The position numbers and the translations under genes are program-made. Below are positions 35,731-42,301 of a DNA stretch of 42,301 bases, piece after piece. The notes beneath the pieces are model-generated. The model was not told the origin of the DNA, did not search any database, and worked only from the letters and a program-made list of their open reading frames with translations. Positions within the stretch are counted from its first letter, which is position 1, and each line of letters opens with the position of its first letter. This stretch comes from Treponema sp. (GTDB lineage: Bacteria > Spirochaetota > Spirochaetia > Treponematales > Treponemataceae): positions 1 through 42,301 of the forward strand of contig JAFSJW010000102.1 of assembly GCA_017449265.1 (NCBI GenBank). The letters run 5' to 3'.

Positions 35731-37500
35731 TTATTTGGATTCTCCTCCATAATACAGAGTGACTTGTTCGTACTCCGACTTGTGGCGCGACTTTATGAAA
35801 AGCGTCTTTGAGTTGTCTCGGTAGTTGAATCCTGATGTATTGTACCGCTCAAAACGGATGTCCGAGTGATATGACATATTGTAGATTTCGATTTTTCCGA
35901 AGTTGCTTATGCCGTTGATAATAAGATGCTGGGTCTCGCCGACCGGAAACTTCGTGCGTATAGTGCCTATGCCGTTTTTTTCTTCGTATGTGATTTTATC
36001 GCTTATAGTCCATGCCCAGATATTTTTTCCGTTCTGGCGGTACAGCACGGCGTAATGCGGATAGTTCGGGTTCTTCGTGACAAGGGGGTACGCCGTAGCC
36101 ATCGTTATAAGGTCAAGGTTCTGAGACAAAGCTGTGTTCGCAATCGCAAGCCCGCCAGTCTTTACATCGTCAAGCCCTGCCGCTTTTCCGTAAGAAATGA
36201 GGGTAACGCCTGCTTCGAGCGCAAGGAGCGACGGAACTGGGGTGTCGTTCTCTACAATTGTAAGGCTCGTTTCTCCAAGAAGGCATCTTGACTGGATTGC
36301 AGTGACGCAATGTGGCAGGACGGAGGCAAGCTTTTCTGCGAGCGCAGGGGCAAGGACTTTGAGCCTCATGTATGCGTGCATGATTCCGGCGGCCTGAGCC
36401 ACAGTGAACGCCTCCTCTTCTTTTGCGGACTGTTCTTTTTCCTCCACGATTTTTCCGGGAAGGTCAAGGAGCGTTTTGATTGCCGGCGTTTCTCCTGCGA
36501 AATAAATGTATTCGGCAAGGTCTTCGCTTGAGAATATGTTGATTGAACCGGACTCAACTGCGTTCGCAATCATTTCCCTCATGTTCTCGTTGTGGGCGGT
36601 GAGGCTTGCGTTCATTGCCTCTAGCGAGCCGAAGAAGGGGGTTGTAAGATATGTCATTCTGTTGCCTTTCTTGAATGACTCCGGCACATGCGATATTGCG
36701 TCCCTGTATTTTCCCTGCGCGTACATCTCTGAGACGAATGCTGCCACCCCTGCTTCGGAAAGCTGGGACGGCGTTTTGAACGAGTCCGTCACTTCGGAAA
36801 TCAGCTTTTCCTTGTATTTGTCCAGAAGCGATTCATATGTGGATTCCTGGGCGAACGGACTTTCCTTTGGTATTGACGAGAATTCAAACACGCTGGACGG
36901 ATTGTATGTCGAGTACAATGCAACCTGATTCGTCCGGGTCAAAGATACTGTCTTATCATCGATTTTTGCAGCCGCAAAGCTGTAATGCTGGTTTTTCGAG
37001 CTGATTATTTCTTTTGCGGCGAATTTTTTTGTAACAGTAAAACCTGACGCTGGTTTGTAAGGAAAAGAAATCTCCGAGGCGTTGTCGGCAAGTTCCGCGT
37101 TCACCGAGAGTATGGCTTTCGGTGTTGTGTCGCTTACTGAGAACAGCAGTGAGGAAATCTTTCCGCTCTTGTCCGCAAAGTTGAAACGGTATGCGAGCGG
37201 GGTCGGCTGCTCATATGAAACAAGTGTAAGGTTCTCAATCTTGTTCTGTTCTGATAAAGTTATCTTCGCTGGTGAATTTTCGTCCGAAGAGAACGATATT
37301 CCGCTGAAGGAAACTTGAAGAGAATCTTTGAGCGAAGTCGAACCATCTTGGTTCTGTGTCTGCGCCAGAGACACGCGGAGCAAGCCCGCGTTCTTGGACA
37401 GTACAGATTCGTTCCTAAATTGGAGGAAAAAAATTCCGACAATAATAAAACCATACAAAGCGGTTAATGATATGAATTTTTTTATAGGGTGCTTAAACAT
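35731..37500 (-). CDS. Membrane-anchored protein of unknown function
   Basis: 589 residues. An N-terminal uncleaved-looking signal anchor (SLTALYGFIIVGIFFLQF) precedes a large extracytoplasmic part. Residues ~40-215 are beta-rich, ~215-450 mostly helical with alanine-rich repeats (ALAEKLASVLP, EAGVTLISYGKAAG), and the C-terminal ~130 residues beta-rich again (NIWAWTISDKITYEE, QHLIINGI). I recognise no family. It is divergent from a TPR protein with only 37 nt between starts, which suggests a shared regulatory region. A TAGACT box lies 7 nt before its ATG and no Shine-Dalgarno is seen. Confidence 0.75.
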   Translation of the reverse strand: MFKHPIKKFISLTALYGFIIVGIFFLQFRNESVLSKNAGLLRVSLAQTQNQDGSTSLKDSLQVSFSGISFSSDENSPAKITLSEQNKIENLTLVSYEQPTPLAYRFNFADKSGKISSLLFSVSDTTPKAILSVNAELADNASEISFPYKPASGFTVTKKFAAKEIISSKNQHYSFAAAKIDDKTVSLTRTNQVALYSTYNPSSVFEFSSIPKESPFAQESTYESLLDKYKEKLISEVTDSFKTPSQLSEAGVAAFVSEMYAQGKYRDAISHVPESFKKGNRMTYLTTPFFGSLEAMNASLTAHNENMREMIANAVESGSINIFSSEDLAEYIYFAGETPAIKTLLDLPGKIVEEKEQSAKEEEAFTVAQAAGIMHAYMRLKVLAPALAEKLASVLPHCVTAIQSRCLLGETSLTIVENDTPVPSLLALEAGVTLISYGKAAGLDDVKTGGLAIANTALSQNLDLITMATAYPLVTKNPNYPHYAVLYRQNGKNIWAWTISDKITYEEKNGIGTIRTKFPVGETQHLIINGISNFGKIEIYNMSYHSDIRFERYNTSGFNYRDNSKTLFIKSRHKSEYEQVTLYYGGESK

Positions 37501-37537
37501 TCTTAAAAGTCTATCAAAATAAGGTGAAAATTAAAAC

Positions 37538-38914
37538 ATGAAAAAAACACTGATTGTAATTTCTGGGTTATTTATTGCGATGAGCATGTTTGCAGCTCCA
37601 ACATCCTCTCCTTCCGGCGCAAAGAATGTGCCTGCCATGAGCCAGAGCGAGGTGGAATTCGCCGAAAAACTTAGCAAGGTTCTTGAAAACGGCACTCTTG
37701 AAGAGGCAATCGCCCTTTTTGACACGATGCCTGAGAATCAGAGGGACAATGTGGATATGCTCTCTCTGAAAGCATCTCTGCTTTTTTCTGCGGGAAATGT
37801 CAAGGAGGCGGAGAGAATAGCCGTTTCGCTTCTCTCAAAAAATCCTAAGAATGTTGAAGTTCTCGGCTTGAACGCAATAATCGCAAAGCAGAAAAACGAT
37901 TCTGCGAAAATGAACCAGTACTTAAAGCAGATTATAGCTATTGAGCCGAAAAATGCGGACGCAAACATAGAGCTTGGTAATATGGAAGCATTGAAGCGCA
38001 ACTACCGCAACGCGCGCGACTATTACCGAACGGCCGTCCTGAGCGACCCTACGAACGAGGATGCTCTTTTCGGCTACGGAAAAATGGTGTATTTCCTTGG
38101 AAAAAATGACAAGGAAGCAAAAGAGATTTTCGACAGGCTGATTGCAAAAAATCCGTCGCATGCTCAGGCGTATTCGTACCGCGGAAAACTTGAAGCTGAG
38201 AACAGGGACTACAGGAGCGCGAAACAGTATGTTCTTACGGCGATTGAGAAAGAGCCTTCCAACAGTGACTTCTATTTTGACCTTGGAACTTACTGCCGTT
38301 ATCTTGGCGATTTTGCGGGGGCAGAGGAGGCTTGGTCAAAAGCGCGCGATTTGGATCCGGACTATTTCTTGGGTTACGCTTACCTTGCAGGGCTTTACGA
38401 TGAGCAGAACAAGCCCAAGGAAGCTCTTGAGAATTACAGGAAAGTAGTGGAGAAAAATCCTCAGTACTATTATGCTTACGAGTCGCTGGGAATCCTTGCA
38501 TGGCACGACAAAAACTATGGTGAGGCGAAAGACGCGTTTGAAGAGGCCCACAAAAAGAATTTGGACAATGTTTCTTACACTCTCATGGTTGCTGCCTGCT
38601 ATATGAAAGAAAAAAATTATCAGGGATGCAAGGCTTTCACTGAAAAGGCAATGAGGACAATGGACAGAAATTCAACTGAGTATCTTCTTGTGCGCCTTTA
38701 TCACGATCAGGCCGGCGAGTCGAGCATTGCCCAGAAAATACAGAACGAGAAGAATAAGACAAAAAAAGGAAAATTCCTCTATTATTTTGCGCTGTATTAT
38801 GATTTGAAGGGAAAGTACGATTTGGCTCAGAAATACTACGCCGAGATAACGGACATGAAGAGCGCGATGTTCTTCGAGTACCGCCTTGCCCAGTGGGAAA
38901 TTGAGCCAAGCTGA
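37538..38914 (+). CDS. Exported TPR-repeat protein
   Basis: 458 residues. Signal peptide (MKKTLIVISGLFIAMSMFAA), then about nine tetratricopeptide repeats from ~residue 45 on, for example NADANIELGNMEALKRNYRN, SDFYFDLGTYCRYLGDFAGA and YYYAYESLGILAWHDKNYGE. The TPR superhelix is a protein-protein scaffold, here in the periplasm. AAGGTG precedes the ATG. The TraB-family gene begins 33 nt downstream and is probably co-transcribed. Confidence 0.88.
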   Translation: MKKTLIVISGLFIAMSMFAAPTSSPSGAKNVPAMSQSEVEFAEKLSKVLENGTLEEAIALFDTMPENQRDNVDMLSLKASLLFSAGNVKEAERIAVSLLSKNPKNVEVLGLNAIIAKQKNDSAKMNQYLKQIIAIEPKNADANIELGNMEALKRNYRNARDYYRTAVLSDPTNEDALFGYGKMVYFLGKNDKEAKEIFDRLIAKNPSHAQAYSYRGKLEAENRDYRSAKQYVLTAIEKEPSNSDFYFDLGTYCRYLGDFAGAEEAWSKARDLDPDYFLGYAYLAGLYDEQNKPKEALENYRKVVEKNPQYYYAYESLGILAWHDKNYGEAKDAFEEAHKKNLDNVSYTLMVAACYMKEKNYQGCKAFTEKAMRTMDRNSTEYLLVRLYHDQAGESSIAQKIQNEKNKTKKGKFLYYFALYYDLKGKYDLAQKYYAEITDMKSAMFFEYRLAQWEIEPS

Positions 38915-38947
38915 TTCATCAGGCTTGTTCATGTTTGAGGAAATAAA

Positions 38948-40153
38948 TTGAGTCAGACTAAGAAAACACTAACTTTTGGTGAAAAACAGATAATTTTGAT
39001 AGGAACGGCGCATGTCTCAAAGGAAAGCTGCGAGGAAGTCGAGTCGGAGATAAAATCCGGGCTTCCTTCCGTGGTGGCGATTGAGCTTGACGAGCAGAGG
39101 TTTGCCGCGCTTGATAACCCTGAGGGCTGGAAAGAGCTTGATATAATAAAAGTCCTGAAAGAGAAAAAAGGCTTCCTTCTCCTTGCGAACCTTGTTCTTG
39201 CTTCATTCCAACGGCGCATGGGGATTAATATCGGGGTGCGCCCCGGTGACGAGATGCGCGCGGGAATAAACGCCGCAAAATCTCTGGGAATTCCTTCCGT
39301 CATGGTTGACAGACCCGTGCAGACAACTCTCCGCCGCGCATGGGCAAAGACCGGCGGCTTTGGCAGGATTAAGCTCTTGTCTGCGCTTATGTCGAGCGCG
39401 TTCGATACGGAGGACATAAGCACAGAAGAGATTGAGGGCCTGAAAAAATCAAGCGAGATGGACGGCATGATGGCGGAGCTTTCGGAATTTCTTCCGTCCG
39501 TAAAAGAAGTCCTTATAGACGAGCGTGATTTTTACCTTGCCGCGCATATTTGGAACGCCTCCGAGGGAAAAGAAAAGACACTTGCCGTGCTTGGCGCGGG
39601 GCATCTTCCTGGCGTGGAGAAACATCTTTTGGCACTTGCGGAAGGCTCTGAGAAGCCGGACACTACCGGCATAAGCTCTGTTCCGGAGAAAAAGCCGCTT
39701 TCAAAAATCGTTTCATGGGGAATCCCCGCGCTAATCGTCGCGCTCATTGTGTCTGGCTTTGTTTGGGGCGGAGCTAGCAAGGGCGCGGATTTGCTCGGCT
39801 CGTGGATTTTCTGGAACGGACTTCTTGCGGGACTTGGCGCGCTAATCGCACTTGCGCATCCGCTCTCGCTCCTTGTCTCTGTGGTGGGCGCGCCGCTCAC
39901 ATCGCTGTGTCCGTTTGTCGGAATCGGGCTTTTGTCGGGACTTGTTCAGGCTGTTGTAAGAAAACCCCGCGTGAGCGACATGGAGACATTGCAGGATGAT
40001 GTTTCCAGCGTAAAAGGCTTCTATAAAAACAGAATTCTTCATGTGCTTCTGGTGTTCATTCTTTCCTCAGTAGGCTCTACAATCGGAACATTCGTGGCAG
40101 GCTCCTCAATCGTTGTCGGACTGACTCAGTTCATCACGGGTCTTTTCCAGTAA
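38948..40153 (+). CDS. TraB/PrgY family membrane protein
   Basis: 401 residues. The N-terminal TraB domain (~1-225) has IGTAHVSKES near the start, VAIELDEQRF, and VLGAGHLPGVEKHL, the conserved GTAHVS/E..R/GAGH set of the Tiki/TraB superfamily of possible metalloproteases. The C-terminal ~150 residues form four or five membrane helices. The enterococcal relative shuts down pheromone activity; the role in spirochaetes is unknown. Start is TTG at 38948, 7 nt after TTTGAGG; no ATG is available near it. Confidence 0.85.
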   Translation: MSQTKKTLTFGEKQIILIGTAHVSKESCEEVESEIKSGLPSVVAIELDEQRFAALDNPEGWKELDIIKVLKEKKGFLLLANLVLASFQRRMGINIGVRPGDEMRAGINAAKSLGIPSVMVDRPVQTTLRRAWAKTGGFGRIKLLSALMSSAFDTEDISTEEIEGLKKSSEMDGMMAELSEFLPSVKEVLIDERDFYLAAHIWNASEGKEKTLAVLGAGHLPGVEKHLLALAEGSEKPDTTGISSVPEKKPLSKIVSWGIPALIVALIVSGFVWGGASKGADLLGSWIFWNGLLAGLGALIALAHPLSLLVSVVGAPLTSLCPFVGIGLLSGLVQAVVRKPRVSDMETLQDDVSSVKGFYKNRILHVLLVFILSSVGSTIGTFVAGSSIVVGLTQFITGLFQ

Positions 40154-40156
40154 GAG

Positions 40157-40206
40157 CACCTTGCCGCAAGCGGCAAGGTGGCCGAGATTTTGCTTCGCAA
40201 AACTCG
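40157..40206. repeat. Two-hairpin module after traB-like gene
   Basis: Hairpin CACCTTGCCG-CAAG-CGGCAAGGTG (40157-40180) followed by CGAG-A-TTTTGC-TTC-GCAAAA-CTCG (40183-40206). Same CGAG...CTCG base as the second hairpins at 11250-11490, with a different interior. It could terminate the traB-like transcript, although no T-run follows. Confidence 0.65.
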
Positions 40207-40207
40207 C

Positions 40208-40233
40208 GTGATGTGCTACAATTGTTTTTGAAC
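40208..40233 (+). promoter_or_regulatory. Extended -10 promoter, copy A
   Basis: TG-C-TACAAT (40214-40222) is an extended -10 box within a 26-nt stretch that recurs with two changes at 42137-42162. It drives the small gene at 40246. Confidence 0.6.
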
Positions 40234-40245
40234 GAGGGGCGGTGT

Positions 40246-40476
40246 ATGGCAAGAAAAGAGTTTTGCGAAAAAGACGGAATTTTAATCACTTATACAAATG
40301 ATGATGTATGCTTTGAAGATTGCAGAACTGCCGAGTCTATTTTGATTTCTAATGATGGTACTGTAATCCATTCCAATTTTGAAAAAGAGCGTGATGATTA
40401 TTTTAAGAGCTATCTGACAAAAATCTATCCAGCCATTACGACATTCCGTTCTCTTGATTCTCTGGAGACTGCCTAA
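40246..40476 (+). CDS. Small protein paired with DUF4160 protein
   Basis: 76 residues, acidic C-terminal half, no recognised domain. ATG 40246 is preceded by GAGGGG. Its stop overlaps the next ATG (TAATG). DUF4160 genes are usually found in two-gene units with a small partner such as DUF2442, and the pair is often suspected to be toxin-antitoxin-like. This protein occupies the partner position but does not look like a clear DUF2442 member. Confidence 0.7.
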   Translation: MARKEFCEKDGILITYTNDDVCFEDCRTAESILISNDGTVIHSNFEKERDDYFKSYLTKIYPAITTFRSLDSLETA

Positions 40477-40751
40477 TGCCACAGTTCATTAGAACCGCAG
40501 GATATAAGATTTATTTCTGGTCAAATGAGAGTGATGAGCCAATCCATTTTCATGCAACAAAAGGAAATCCCTCTGGTAATGATACAAAAGTTTGGGTTCT
40601 AAAAAACGGAGCTTTTAAACTTGCCCACAATAAAGGTCAAATTTCCGAAAAGGACTTATCGAAAATCTTTTCCGCTATGCAGTCTTATTATTTTGAATTT
40701 ATCCAGTTTTGGAAAACTTACTTCGATGGAGAGGTAAGTTTTTATGAATGA
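40476..40751 (+). CDS. DUF4160 domain protein
   Basis: 91 residues. Typical DUF4160 features: the N-terminal strand GYKIYFWSNE, the HxH element PIHFHATKG, then VWVLKNGAFKLAHNKGQIS and a C-terminal helix. Function of the family is unknown. It is translationally coupled to the preceding small gene by a one-base overlap. It is followed by a hairpin element, then a second toxin-antitoxin unit. Confidence 0.82.
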   Translation: MPQFIRTAGYKIYFWSNESDEPIHFHATKGNPSGNDTKVWVLKNGAFKLAHNKGQISEKDLSKIFSAMQSYYFEFIQFWKTYFDGEVSFYE

Positions 40752-40762
40752 TTGCGAATAAT

Positions 40763-40843
40763 GCACCTTTGGCTTTGCTCAAAAGTGGCCACCTTTGGCA
40801 AAGCCAAAGGTGCGGTTTCGATACGCTTTGCTACTCAACCACC
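40763..40843. repeat. Nested alternative hairpins and GGTTTCGA...CTCAACC element
   Basis: GCACCTTTGGCTTTGC (40763-40778) pairs perfectly with GCAAAGCCAAAGGTGC (40798-40813), 16 bp. A second left arm CACCTTTGGC at 40790-40799 can pair with the same right side, so two structures compete. Then 40814-40840 reads GGTTTCGA...CTCAACC, the same ends as the palindrome at 42168-42192 in opposite orientation. No gene in 40752-40856. Confidence 0.65.
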
Positions 40844-40856
40844 GAGGAGGTGTGCC

Positions 40857-41108
40857 ATGTCAACTGCGGAATTAAGAAATCTTGAAAGCCAGCTTGATTT
40901 GCTTTCGTATGCGGAACAGCTTTCTATAATGGAATATATAGTAAGACTGATGAAAAAGCATCAAGAGCAGATTGATTCGGACGGCTTTGAGGGCGATGAA
41001 GAGGCTCGGAACGGTCTTGATGAAGCCATTGCAGAAGTCGAGCGCGGGGAATACGGCGTTTATAATTCTTTTGACGAACTGCTTTCGGAGATAGACAATG
41101 AGGCGTGA
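40857..41108 (+). CDS. Antitoxin of YafQ-family toxin
   Basis: 83 residues, strongly acidic C-terminal half (EGDEEARNGLDEAIAEVERG), a common feature of RelB/DinJ-like antitoxins that wrap their toxin. GAGGAGG at 40844-40850 marks ATG 40857; the upstream open frame from 40752 crosses a hairpin and is not real. Overlaps the toxin by 11 nt. Its segment LLSYAEQLSIMEYIVRLMKK resembles the PIN-toxin antitoxin at 10925-11155. Confidence 0.85.
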   Translation: MSTAELRNLESQLDLLSYAEQLSIMEYIVRLMKKHQEQIDSDGFEGDEEARNGLDEAIAEVERGEYGVYNSFDELLSEIDNEA

Positions 41109-41451
41109 GATTCGGACTTCAAGTCGTTTTAAAACCGACCTCAAGAAATTGAGTTCACGAGATAAACTTGTTGCTCGTGCTGTTGTTGATAAGCTTCAAA
41201 TAGACGAGCCTCTTGAACCGAAATACCGCGACCATGACTTGCATGGAAATTATAATGGCTACAGAGAATGTCATATTCGCCCTGACTTGCTTTTAGTCTA
41301 CAGAAAAGGAAGCGAGGGCGAGTTACTTATTCTTACTCTTTATCGAATAAATTCGCACACGAATATTTTTGACAATTTTTCTGCGGTAATGAATTGCTTG
41401 ACAAGCCTTAAAAAAGTGGTATATTTTAAGTGTCGTTTACGCCAGAGATAG
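41098..41451 (+). CDS. YafQ/RelE-family mRNA interferase toxin with extended tail
   Basis: 117 residues. Residues 1-91 match YafQ toxins: YRDHDLHGNYNGYRECHIRPDLLLVYR and YRINSHTNIF, with His46, His59, Asp63 and His87 in the positions used for ribosome-dependent mRNA cleavage. Family members normally end right after this last motif. Here 26 further residues follow, and their codons contain a consensus promoter (41398-41425), so the tail seems to be read-through into neighbouring sequence. The start overlaps the antitoxin stop. Confidence 0.87.
   Translation: MRREIRTSSRFKTDLKKLSSRDKLVARAVVDKLQIDEPLEPKYRDHDLHGNYNGYRECHIRPDLLLVYRKGSEGELLILTLYRINSHTNIFDNFSAVMNCLTSLKKVVYFKCRLRQR
41398..41425 (+). 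promoter_or_regulatory. Consensus promoter inside toxin gene tail
   Basis: Perfect TTGACA at 41398-41403, 16-nt spacer, TATATT at 41420-41425 (TATTTT at an 18-nt spacer is also possible). No plus-strand gene follows; instead a hairpin-rich stretch and a terminator do. Confidence 0.6.
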
Positions 41452-41549
41452 CCACTGCGGTGTTTCCTTGTAAAAGGATTCTGCGACAGAGGAGTGCTGC
41501 CCTCTAACGATATTTATTGCTCCTGCACTTTTGCAGGAGTTATTTTTTT
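41433..41549 (+). ncRNA. Candidate small RNA
   Basis: About 117 nt between the promoter at 41398-41425 and a strong terminator CTCCTGCA-CTTT-TGCAGGAG (41520-41539) with T7 at 41543-41549. Internal hairpins: CCAC-TGC-GGTG, TCCTT-GTAA-AAGGA and AGAGG/CCTCT. It matches no RNA I recognise by eye (not SRP, 6S, tmRNA or RNase P). The first ~20 nt overlap the toxin stop and the 3' third is antisense to the end of the 41514-42011 gene. Confidence 0.5.
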
Positions 41550-42011
41550 ATAACGCTTATTTTGCAATCTGATTTCTGGTTGCTTGTATGTCGAAGCGAA
41601 CAATACAAGTTTACTATCGATAACTTTTACAAAAAGACAATCTACCAAGTTATTATTCTTTTTGATAAATCCAATTGAATTTTGCACAGAATCAAAATAA
41701 ATATTTGTGTAATTATCAAGAATATTCTGGATGTTCTCAAAAAGCCGATTGTCATAGTGCCTGTTCAAATAATGGTCAATCAAATAGGATTTATCCGCAT
41801 ATAAATGATAATCATCGATTCCGTCAAAAATTGTCATTGCATTTTCGGGGATTATTCCAATGGATTTTCTTTCATCGTTATCTTTGAAATACAGTTTTAC
41901 TTGCTCTTGGTCTTTATTCCAAAGATCTGCGGCTTTTTCTTCTGCTTCTTCGAGCCAAGCTTTTATATGTTTTTTTGCTTCCTCTTTTTCCAATTTGATT
42001 TTATCATTCAT
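41514..42011 (-). CDS. Unknown soluble protein in toxin-antitoxin patch
   Basis: 165 residues. N-terminal charged helix (KIKLEKEEAKKHIKAWLEEA), middle rich in aromatic and Asp/Asn residues, C-terminal strands SIGFIKKNNNLVDCLFVKVI and LVLFASTYKQPE. The last part loosely recalls the fold of phage-type RelE/barnase-like nuclease domains (helix with RHY, then paired strands), a weak guess. ATG 42011 is favoured: a promoter ends 7 nt before it. The C-terminal codons pass through the sRNA terminator stem, so the native stop may have been lost. Confidence 0.6.
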   Translation of the reverse strand: MNDKIKLEKEEAKKHIKAWLEEAEEKAADLWNKDQEQVKLYFKDNDERKSIGIIPENAMTIFDGIDDYHLYADKSYLIDHYLNRHYDNRLFENIQNILDNYTNIYFDSVQNSIGFIKKNNNLVDCLFVKVIDSKLVLFASTYKQPEIRLQNKRYKKITPAKVQEQ

Positions 42012-42018
42012 AGCGCAA

Positions 42019-42047
42019 AATGTAGCAAAAGTTGTGGAAAATTGCAA
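42019..42047 (-). promoter_or_regulatory. Promoter of 41514-42011 gene, predicted leaderless
   Basis: Minus strand: TTGCAA (42042-42047), 17-nt spacer, TACATT (42019-42024), then 7 nt to ATG. No Shine-Dalgarno. Confidence 0.5.
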
Positions 42048-42136
42048 ATCTCCTGAAAAGTCCTCTTAAATTGATGACAGAAGTGCAGATATGGTCTAAA
42101 ATAGACTGAGGGCTATCGACAATACCAAAAGCGACT

Positions 42137-42192
42137 GTGATGTGTTACAATTGTTATTGAACAGAACGGTGGTTGAGCTTGTCGAAACCACC
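42137..42192 (+). promoter_or_regulatory. Extended -10 promoter copy B with inserted palindrome
   Basis: TG-T-TACAAT (42143-42151) lies in a 26-nt stretch matching 40208-40233 at 24 positions. Where copy A runs straight into its ribosome site, copy B carries an extra segment with GGTGGTT (42168-42174) pairing with AACCACC (42186-42192), then AAACGAGGAGG. The palindrome would form a hairpin in the leader of the lipoprotein gene. Confidence 0.6.
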
Positions 42193-42209
42193 AAACGAGG
42201 AGGATTCTT

Positions 42210-42301
42210 ATGAAAAAAAGTTCTTTTCTGAGTATGGTTTTTTCCGCGCTTCTTGCGGCTACTTTAGTTGTTTCCTGTGACACTGGAGGCGGTGGCGGAG
42301 G
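42210..42301 (+). CDS. Lipoprotein, N-terminus only (cut by window end)
   Basis: The first 30 codons are visible: a signal peptide (KKSSFLSMVFSALLAATLV) with lipobox VVSC (Cys23), followed by Asp-Thr and a glycine run. GAGGAGG 7-13 nt upstream is a strong ribosome site. The glycine-rich linker after the lipid anchor is typical of surface-exposed lipoproteins. The gene continues beyond the window. Confidence 0.8.
   Translation, partial: MKKSSFLSMVFSALLAATLVVSCDTGGGGG

Noticed and set aside
41500..41560. Integron attC-like recombination site after the toxin gene
   Set aside because: CTAACG and ATAACGC loosely recall attC ends, but the expected paired core sites and spacing are not met, and the hairpin with T-run fits a terminator better.

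Overview
The window looks like chromosomal DNA of a host-associated, fermentative spirochaete of the genus Treponema (inferred from gene content and style; species not identifiable). Pointers are a CarD-type regulator directly upstream of a fused IspDF, a Crp-like protein with two cyclic-nucleotide domains, several lipoproteins with relaxed lipoboxes, a TPR/TraB pair, a 7TM-PP2C phosphatase, and pyruvate formate-lyase. Genes lie on both strands with short gaps and several overlapping convergent ends. There are no rRNA genes, no tRNA I can support, no CRISPR array, no insertion sequence and no phage structural gene.

Layout. 1-431 is gene-free and filled with degenerate inverted and direct repeats. 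432-1343 (-) is a PHP phosphoesterase. 1427-7499 (+) is a tight operon: a two-CNBD Crp-like protein, then an acyl-modification cassette (MBOAT O-acyltransferase, FkbH-like HAD-IIIC protein, acyl carrier protein, MaoC dehydratase, SDR reductase). 7572-10480 is a TrpXYZ-like ABC importer with its binding protein divergent from the permease and ATPase. 10525-11155 (-) is a PIN toxin/antitoxin pair. groEL (11477-13108, -) follows, with a duplicated structured 3' region. 13325-18906 (+) holds a D,D-carboxypeptidase, lipoproteins, RNase HI, an outer-membrane-like protein and O-acetylhomoserine sulfhydrylase. 19005-27698 holds a GGDEF-EAL enzyme, a Holliday-junction-resolvase-related protein, an OmpA-family protein, a RecQ-like helicase, a MocR regulator, and carD-ispDF. 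27961-40153 holds a DEAD-box RNA helicase, a PlsC acyltransferase, pflB, a 7TM-PP2C phosphatase, an unknown membrane-anchored protein, a TPR protein and a TraB protein. 40246-42301 is an accessory patch: a DUF4160 pair, a YafQ-type toxin-antitoxin pair, a probable small RNA, an unknown gene and the start of a lipoprotein gene cut by the window edge.

How the parts fit. The 2680-7499 cassette has what is needed to load a short acyl group (glyceryl in characterised FkbH systems) on its own carrier protein, adjust it by reduction/dehydration, and pass it through the membrane to a surface glycan. It has no ketosynthase. The upstream Crp-like gene makes cyclic-nucleotide control plausible, and a textbook TGTGA-N6-TCACA dyad exists at 14102-14125.

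The most unusual material is non-coding: a family of exactly 37-nt palindromes (four copies and a remnant), a tandem 88-bp structured repeat that includes the groEL stop codon, two-hairpin modules with variable stem interiors, several promoters whose -10 box ends 6-9 nt before a start codon lacking a Shine-Dalgarno (predicted leaderless mRNAs), a candidate ~117-nt sRNA, and a duplicated extended -10 promoter, one copy of which carries an inserted palindrome.
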